This document shows, one piece after another, positions 58,977-64,000 of a DNA stretch of 64,000 nt (position 1 is the first letter of the stretch; each line of letters starts with the position of its first letter). This DNA is from Luteimonas wenzhouensis (GTDB taxonomy: Bacteria; Pseudomonadota; Gammaproteobacteria; Xanthomonadales; Xanthomonadaceae). The notes under the pieces are model-generated. The model was not told where the DNA came from and ran no database searches. It worked only from the letters and a program-made list of their open reading frames with translations. Location of the stretch: assembly GCF_007859305.1 (NCBI RefSeq), contig NZ_VOHE01000003.1:434001-498000 (forward strand), in the 5' to 3' direction. A program made the position numbers and the translations under genes.

Positions 58977-59953
58977 TGCACAAGGTGGCACTGATCGGAG
59001 CCGGCCGCATCGGCCGCATCCACGCCCGCAATGCGGCGCTGCACCCGCGGCTGACGCTGGCCGCGATCGTCGACCCGGTGGAGGCCTCCGCGGCTTCGCT
59101 GGCGGGCGAGTGGAGCGCGCCGGTGGCCACGCTGGAGCAGGTGCTGGCCGACCCGGCGATCGCCGGCGTGATCGTCGCCAGCTCCACCGACACCCACCTG
59201 GACTACAGCGTGCGCGCGATCGCCGCCGGCAAGGCGGTGTTCTGCGAGAAGCCGATCGACCAGGACCTGCAGCGCGCGCGCTCGGCCGCCCACGCGCTGC
59301 AGGACGCGCGCCTGCTGCTCGCGTTCAACCGGCGCTTCGATCCCAACTTCCAGGCGCTCAAGGCGCGGCTGGACGACGGCGTGATCGGTGCGATCGAATC
59401 GCTGCAGATCACCTCGAACGACCCGGCGCCGCCGCCGCCGTCCTACGTCGCCGTCTCCGGCGGCCTGTTCAAGGACATGGCGATCCACGACTTCGACATG
59501 GCGCGCTGGCTGCTGGGCGAGGAGCCGGTCGAGGTGTGGGCGACCGGAAGCTGCCTGGTCGATCCGGAAATCGGGCGGCTGGGCGACGTCGACACCGCGC
59601 GCACCGTGCTGCGCACCGCCTCGGGCCGGCTCTGCGTGATCTCCAACAGCCGGCGCAGCGGCTACGGCTACGACCAGCGCATCGAGGCCTACGCCTCGCG
59701 CGGCATGGTGCGCGCGGACAACGTGCTCGAAAGCACGGTGCAGGTGCTCACCGAGGACGGCGCCGGCGGCGACCGGCTGCAGAACTTCTTCCTCGACCGC
59801 TATGCCGAGGCCTACCGGCGCGAGATGGACCACTTCGCCGACATCCTCGACGGCGCCGCGCCGCTGGTCGGCTATGCCGACGGCGTGGCCGCGCTGGCGC
59901 TGGCGGAAGCGGCGACGCTGTCGGCGAAGACCGGCGAGGTGGTGAGGCCCTGA
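58976..59953 (+). CDS. iolG: Inositol 2-dehydrogenase (IolG family), second copy
   Basis: A 325-residue paralogue of the preceding gene, with VALIGAGRIGRIHARN, FCEKPIDQDL and FKDMAIHDFDMARWLL. A middle block, CLVDPEIGRLGDVDTARTVL through RRSGYGYDQRIEA, is nearly identical in both proteins, while the N- and C-terminal parts differ more. Two dehydrogenases often serve different inositol stereoisomers such as scyllo- or chiro-inositol; which copy does what cannot be told. It overlaps the first copy by one base. Confidence 0.9.
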   Translation: MHKVALIGAGRIGRIHARNAALHPRLTLAAIVDPVEASAASLAGEWSAPVATLEQVLADPAIAGVIVASSTDTHLDYSVRAIAAGKAVFCEKPIDQDLQRARSAAHALQDARLLLAFNRRFDPNFQALKARLDDGVIGAIESLQITSNDPAPPPPSYVAVSGGLFKDMAIHDFDMARWLLGEEPVEVWATGSCLVDPEIGRLGDVDTARTVLRTASGRLCVISNSRRSGYGYDQRIEAYASRGMVRADNVLESTVQVLTEDGAGGDRLQNFFLDRYAEAYRREMDHFADILDGAAPLVGYADGVAALALAEAATLSAKTGEVVRP

Positions 59954-59963
59954 GGACGTCACT

Positions 59964-60116
59964 GTCATCCCGAGCGCAGCGAGGGATCTGCTTCCACGCC
60001 TCCTGCACCGTCCACAAGCAGTTGCTTGCCTGTGGGAGCGACCTTGGTCGCGAATGCCTTTCGCGCGCAAGCGCGCTCCCACGGTCCACTCCTTCCTTCG
60101 CCGTCCCCGGGATGAC
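59964..60116. repeat. Nested REP-like palindromic repeats between convergent genes
   Basis: An outer pair GTCATCCCG (59964-59972) and CGGGATGAC (60108-60116) encloses an inner palindrome, TGTGGGAGCG (60031-60040) with CGCTCCCAC (60074-60082). The words GTCATCCCGAGCGC and GTGGGAGCGACCTTGGTCGCGA are typical intergenic repeats of Xanthomonas, Stenotrophomonas and Lysobacter. The 59954-60152 interval has no gene. The element separates iolG from the convergent phytase gene. Confidence 0.7.
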
Positions 60117-60152
60117 GGCCTGTCGGCCGTTCCCGCGCGCCGCCGGCGCCGG

Positions 60153-61430
60153 TCAGCTGTCGGCGGCGGCCAGCTTCGATTCCACCAGCGCCTCGAAGTC
60201 CGGGAGCCGGCACGGTGCGTCGCAGCCCGGGATCGACAGGTATTCGAAGTAGGGTGCGTTGTCGTCGCCCAGCGGCTGCAGTTCGCGCACCTGGTCCATC
60301 GTCTGCGCGCGGTAGAAGGCGCGCACGCTGCGCCCGCCGTCGTCGTCGGCGAACAGCGCGAAGCCGAGCGCGCCGCCCGGCGGCGGATCGTCGCGCGGGT
60401 AGCCCGGCACCTGCCAGTGCAGGTCGAGCAGGCCGCCGAGGTCGGCGATGTTGGTGTCGTGCCCGACGAGCACGGTCACGCGCGCGCCGTCGAGGAGCGA
60501 GGCCACCATCCGCTTCGCCAGCGGCGCGGCCGCATGCGCGGCGACGTATGGCGCGCGGCCCTCGTACAGGAACTTGATGCGGTGGAATTCGAGCAGTTCG
60601 CCGATCTCGTCGCGGGACAGTCGACCCCAGGCGACCTGGTCCATCGGGAAGCCCTCCAGGTACTCGAGCAGGAAGGTCTGGCTGACCGTGGACGCGGTGC
60701 CCAGCAGTTCGCCCACCTTGGGGCGTCCCGCATCGCTGCTCTTGAACTGCTCGGGCAGCGCGTCGAGGCCGCAGCCGGAGGCGGCAGCCGCCGTTTTGCA
60801 GAATGTCGCCGAGCAGCAGCCCAGCGCGCGCTCGAGCAGCGCGAATCGGGCCGCGTTCTCCGCCACCAGCGCCTGCTCGCCGCCTTCGGGCAGCATGGCG
60901 CGCGCCTCGGCCATGGCGCGTGCCGGATCCATGCGCGTCGCACCGGCATCGAGCGGGTGGAACTCGACGTCGTCGGCGGCGCTGGCCGGGAAGGCGATCG
61001 GGACCTCGCATCCCGGGAACATGCCTTCCAGCAGCGCGCGCGCGGTGTCCTGGGTGCGCGGCTTCGCGCTGGCGGCGAGCGCCAGGTCGCCCTGCCAGGG
61101 ACAGCCGGCTTCGGGCAGCAGGCCTTCCTCGACCCAATGGCCGCGGTCCCAGGCGCCGAGCAGCGCCACGGCCTTGTATCCGTGTGGCGTCAGTTCGCCG
61201 AAATCCACCGGCCATTCAGGCCAGGGCCGGTCGTGCGTGCCTTCCGGCGAGACGGTCGCCTTGGTCGGCGGGCGCACGCCGTGGCGCATCAGCATGACCA
61301 CGCGCTCGATGCGCGGCGGCGCCGCGCCGGTCGATGCGTCCTCGTCCGCCGAGGACGCGCTGCAGCCCGCCAGCGACAGCGCGGGGCCGAGGATCAGGGT
61401 CGCCAGCAAGGCGATACGAAAAGGGGACAT
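60153..61430 (-). CDS. Histidine-acid phosphatase / phytase lipoprotein
   Basis: A 425-residue exported enzyme of the histidine acid phosphatase family (AppA/Agp branch). The lipoprotein-type signal is ALLATLILGPALSLAGC (Cys23). The phosphoenzyme motif RHGVRPPTK has catalytic His50, and the proton donor pair His324-Asp325 is in LVGHDTNIADLGG, as in E. coli AppA. Further features are WPVDFGELTPHG and ASAKPRTQDTARA. Phytase action is inferred from these motifs and the linked inositol genes; glucose-1-phosphatase is an alternative. It lies downstream of the TonB receptor at 61508 on the same strand. Confidence 0.87.
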   Translation of the reverse strand: MSPFRIALLATLILGPALSLAGCSASSADEDASTGAAPPRIERVVMLMRHGVRPPTKATVSPEGTHDRPWPEWPVDFGELTPHGYKAVALLGAWDRGHWVEEGLLPEAGCPWQGDLALAASAKPRTQDTARALLEGMFPGCEVPIAFPASAADDVEFHPLDAGATRMDPARAMAEARAMLPEGGEQALVAENAARFALLERALGCCSATFCKTAAAASGCGLDALPEQFKSSDAGRPKVGELLGTASTVSQTFLLEYLEGFPMDQVAWGRLSRDEIGELLEFHRIKFLYEGRAPYVAAHAAAPLAKRMVASLLDGARVTVLVGHDTNIADLGGLLDLHWQVPGYPRDDPPPGGALGFALFADDDGGRSVRAFYRAQTMDQVRELQPLGDDNAPYFEYLSIPGCDAPCRLPDFEALVESKLAAADS

Positions 61431-61446
61431 CGCGGTCTCCGTAATG

Positions 61447-61475
61447 GACCACGGCGGCACGCGGCCGCCGTGGTC
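61447..61475 (-). terminator. Hairpin between the last TonB receptor and the phytase
   Basis: GACCACGGCGGC and GCCGCCGTGGTC form a perfect 12-bp stem with a five-base loop in the 77-bp gap. With no T tract it may be a partial terminator or an mRNA stabiliser. ACGGAG, the phytase ribosome site, lies just downstream on the minus strand. Confidence 0.55.
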
Positions 61476-61507
61476 GAATGACGCGCCGCCCAGGGCGCGG
61501 AAAGGGA

Positions 61508-64000
61508 CTAGAAGCTCAGCTGGATGCCGGTACGCACCGACCAGCCGTAGCGCTCTTCTTCCGAGAGGTGGCTGCGACGGCCGTAGTACTGGCGGAAGGC
61601 GGCATCGTTGAGGTTGCTGCCTTCCAGGAACACGGTGGCGAACTTGCCGATGGCGTAGCTCATGCGCGCATCCCACTGGCCGAAGCGATCGGTGTACAGG
61701 TCGCTGTCGGCGGAATCGCCGACCTCGGCCAGCGACGCGGACCGGTAGCTGTAGGCGACGCGGGCCGAGAAGCCGCCCTTCTCGTAGCTGAGGTTGGCCG
61801 AGGCGACGCGGTCGGACTGGGTGGCCAGCGGCACGCCTTCCGGCCGCCCGGGCACGCCGTTGGCCTCGGAGTCGACGAAGGTCATGCTCGCGCCCGCGCT
61901 GAACCCGTCCCATGGCGCGGGCAGGAAGCTCAACTCGAACTGCGCGTTGAACTCGATGCCCGAGACCGACGCGTCGACGGCGTTGGTCGGCGTGCTGACC
62001 ACCGCTTCCGGCAGCACCCGTCCGGCGAACGTGCCGTCGATGACCGTTTCCCGCGTCCAGAAGATCGGGTTGCTGATCTTCTTGTAGAACGCGGCCGCCG
62101 ACACGATGCCGCGGTTGCCGACGTAGTACTCGAGCGCCACGTCGAGGTTGGTCGAGCGCAGCGGATCGACGTCCGGGTTGCCCTTGGTGACCGCGTAGCG
62201 TCCGTTGCCGGCGTCCTCGATCATCACGTAGGGGGCGATGTCCTCGTAGTTCGGCCGGCCGATCGCGCGCGTGGCGGCGGCCCGGAGGCTGATGTTGTCG
62301 CCGATCTCGTAGCGGAAGTTCAGACCCGGGAACAGGTCGGTGTAGCTCTGGCTGCCGAAGGAATCGAAGCCCTGGTCGAGGGTGGAATCCTCGGTCACGG
62401 ACTTGGCGGCGTAGGTGCTGCTGGTGTGTTCGATGCGCACGCCGGGAAGCACGGTCGCGTCGCCGAAACGCAGGCTGGCCATGGCGTAGGCCGCGGTGAT
62501 GCGCTCGCTGATCCGGTAGTCCGAGGCGAGGCTGTCGGACAGCGTGGAATCGGCACGGTAGCTGAAGTGGCCGGGGTTGGCGTTGAAGTAGGCGTCGGCG
62601 AGCGCGTGGTCGGCGCCCGGGCCGAACACGTCGCCGGTGAAGACCGGCCCGTAGGAGCCCGCCAGGGCCTGGTCGAGCGTCAGGGTGCCGGAGCCGCTCT
62701 GGCGCCAGGTGGCGCGATCCTCGTCGTTGTCCTTGTCGCGGTCGATGATCTTGGCGCCGAGCTTGAACCAGGAACCGGAATCGCCGTCGATGGGGAACTG
62801 GTAGTCGGCGCGGGCCTGGAACAGGTCCTCGTTGGCGCGACGGCTGCCGTAGCGGACCTGGTAGCCGCGGAAGTTGGCCGCGTCGTAGGCGGCCGCGGCG
62901 GGCTCGACCCGGAACGGATCGCGTCCCAGGTCGTAGCTCCCGCCGATGTTCGACGATGTCCGGAACGTCCACTCGTCGCGGCGCGGATCGCGCTTGCGCG
63001 CCTTGGAGAACGTGGTCTCGACGTTGAGGATGCGGTCGTTGAACTCGCCGAACTTGAATTCGCCGCCGACCAAGGCCGACGAGGTGCTGGTGTCCTCGCG
63101 GCGCATGCGCACCCGGCGTTCGGCGCGTCCGCCGTCGGTGAAGCTGCCGGTCGACCCGGTCTGGCTCGCGTAGTCGTCCTCGTCGTCGGGCAGGGTGACC
63201 CCGAAGTGCTGCCGGGTCTCGTCGTCCTTGTACACCGAGTGCATCAGGCGCAGGAACATCTTGCTGCGGTCGCTGGGCTTCCAGTCGAAGTTCGCGACCG
63301 CGCCCTGCCGCGTGCGATGCGGCTGGTAATGGCGGATGGCGAACTCCTCCGGCAGTTCCTGCCCGTTGATGTCCATCCAGTCCTCGGAGCCGGCGAACTG
63401 CTGCGAGCCGATCTTGCGGCTGGAATGGTTGATCGCCAGCACCGCGCCGAACTGCTTGTCCGCGCCGAACAGGCCGCCGACCGTCGCGTCGAACTCGTAG
63501 GGGTTCTCGCCGTTCATGTCGTAGTAGCCGTAGGCCGCCCGCGCCGTGGCGAAGTTGCGGCCGCGGTCGAACGCGCTCAGCGTCTCGATGTTCACCTGTC
63601 CGGCGATCGCGTTGGCGTCCAGGTCGGGCGTCAGGGTCTTGACCAAGGTGACCGAGCCGATCAGCGCCGAGGGAATGTCGTCGAGCTTGACCTGCCGCCC
63701 GTCGGGTTCGGGGGCGGCGGCGGTCTGGCCGTTGAGGGTGACGTTGAGCAATTCCGGCGCGACGCCGCGCACCGTGAGGTAGCGGCCTTCGCCCTGGTCG
63801 TTGCTGACCGAAACGCCGGGCAGCCGGCGCACGGCTTCGGCCACGTTCTGGTCGGGCAGCCGGCCGACGTCGTCGGCACGGATCGAATCGACCTGGTTGT
63901 CGGCCAACCGCTTGTCGTCGATCGCCAGGCGGTCCGCCGCGCGGCGGCCGGTGACCACGATGCCGTCGAGTTCGACGGGGCTGGATTGCGGGGAAGTGCC
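61508..64000 (-). CDS. TonB-dependent receptor upstream of the phytase (5' end outside window)
   Basis: At least 830 residues are visible and the frame runs off the window edge, so the signal peptide is missing. A TonB-box-like VELDGIVVTGRRAAD lies near residue 9 of the visible part. The plug has RLPDQNVAEAVRRLPGVSVSNDQGEGRYLTVRGV, the same carbohydrate-type class as the receptor at 35675. The barrel ends RTGIQLSF with terminal Phe. Directly upstream of a histidine-acid phytase and next to inositol genes, so inositol phosphates are plausible ligands. Confidence 0.9.
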   Translation of the reverse strand, partial: GTSPQSSPVELDGIVVTGRRAADRLAIDDKRLADNQVDSIRADDVGRLPDQNVAEAVRRLPGVSVSNDQGEGRYLTVRGVAPELLNVTLNGQTAAAPEPDGRQVKLDDIPSALIGSVTLVKTLTPDLDANAIAGQVNIETLSAFDRGRNFATARAAYGYYDMNGENPYEFDATVGGLFGADKQFGAVLAINHSSRKIGSQQFAGSEDWMDINGQELPEEFAIRHYQPHRTRQGAVANFDWKPSDRSKMFLRLMHSVYKDDETRQHFGVTLPDDEDDYASQTGSTGSFTDGGRAERRVRMRREDTSTSSALVGGEFKFGEFNDRILNVETTFSKARKRDPRRDEWTFRTSSNIGGSYDLGRDPFRVEPAAAAYDAANFRGYQVRYGSRRANEDLFQARADYQFPIDGDSGSWFKLGAKIIDRDKDNDEDRATWRQSGSGTLTLDQALAGSYGPVFTGDVFGPGADHALADAYFNANPGHFSYRADSTLSDSLASDYRISERITAAYAMASLRFGDATVLPGVRIEHTSSTYAAKSVTEDSTLDQGFDSFGSQSYTDLFPGLNFRYEIGDNISLRAAATRAIGRPNYEDIAPYVMIEDAGNGRYAVTKGNPDVDPLRSTNLDVALEYYVGNRGIVSAAAFYKKISNPIFWTRETVIDGTFAGRVLPEAVVSTPTNAVDASVSGIEFNAQFELSFLPAPWDGFSAGASMTFVDSEANGVPGRPEGVPLATQSDRVASANLSYEKGGFSARVAYSYRSASLAEVGDSADSDLYTDRFGQWDARMSYAIGKFATVFLEGSNLNDAAFRQYYGRRSHLSEEERYGWSVRTGIQLSF

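Overview
The window is very GC-rich (roughly 70% by eye) and reads like the chromosome of a Xanthomonadaceae/Lysobacteraceae gammaproteobacterium such as Lysobacter, Luteimonas or a relative. The signs are many TonB-dependent receptors, secreted S9 and DUF885 peptidases, start codons often GTG or TTG, tightly overlapping operons, and the housekeeping order rsmD-coaD-lipoprotein-YfhL-type ferredoxin-ggt. No rRNA, tRNA, CRISPR array, transposase or prophage was seen.

Region 1 (1-26,950) is a hydroxyproline and proline-rich-peptide catabolic block. The first 71 bases are the start of a minus-strand gene that looks like ftsY. Next come a PAS/AraC-type regulator and, divergent from it, a complete trans-4-hydroxy-L-proline pathway: epimerase, three-part D-hydroxyproline dehydrogenase, pyrroline-4-hydroxy-2-carboxylate deaminase and alpha-ketoglutarate semialdehyde dehydrogenase. 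These are followed by an M24 Xaa-Pro peptidase, an APC permease, a DPP4-like S9 peptidase, a DUF885 metallopeptidase, two large TonB receptors flanking a secreted HExxH protein, an exported amidohydrolase, a GH127/GH146-type beta-L-arabinofuranosidase and an Ldh2-family reductase. The set fits uptake and digestion of hydroxyproline-rich peptides such as arabinosylated plant extensins. The two receptors share a duplicated promoter region with an inverted repeat.

Region 2 (27,051-35,534) is mainly housekeeping: rsmD, coaD, a small lipoprotein, ferredoxin, ggt, a metallo-beta-lactamase-fold hydrolase, a MAPEG protein, an XRE repressor with a repeated operator, a secreted GH9 glycanase and upp. 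In many gammaproteobacteria rsmD is divergent from and adjacent to ftsY, so Region 1 looks like an insertion into that pair.

Region 3 (35,575-64,000) is a phosphate, phytate and myo-inositol block. A TonB receptor precedes an operon for a beta-propeller-phytase-type lipoprotein, a purple-acid-phosphatase-like enzyme and an exported inorganic pyrophosphatase. Then come a histidine kinase/OmpR-type regulator/PepSY set and a short receptor-like gene. The minus-strand operon iolC(-DUF2090)-iolD-iolE-iolB-mmsA-OPA transporter-inositol monophosphatase-PhoD follows, with an RpiR regulator and two tandem iolG genes. The window ends with a histidine-acid phytase and the receptor gene before it, whose 5' end lies outside. 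Together these could strip phosphate from phytate outside the cytoplasm, import inositol or an inositol phosphate, and degrade the ring to acetyl-CoA. Direct CTGTCA-type repeats spaced 11 bp (Pho-box-like) precede the first receptor and the propeller phytase.
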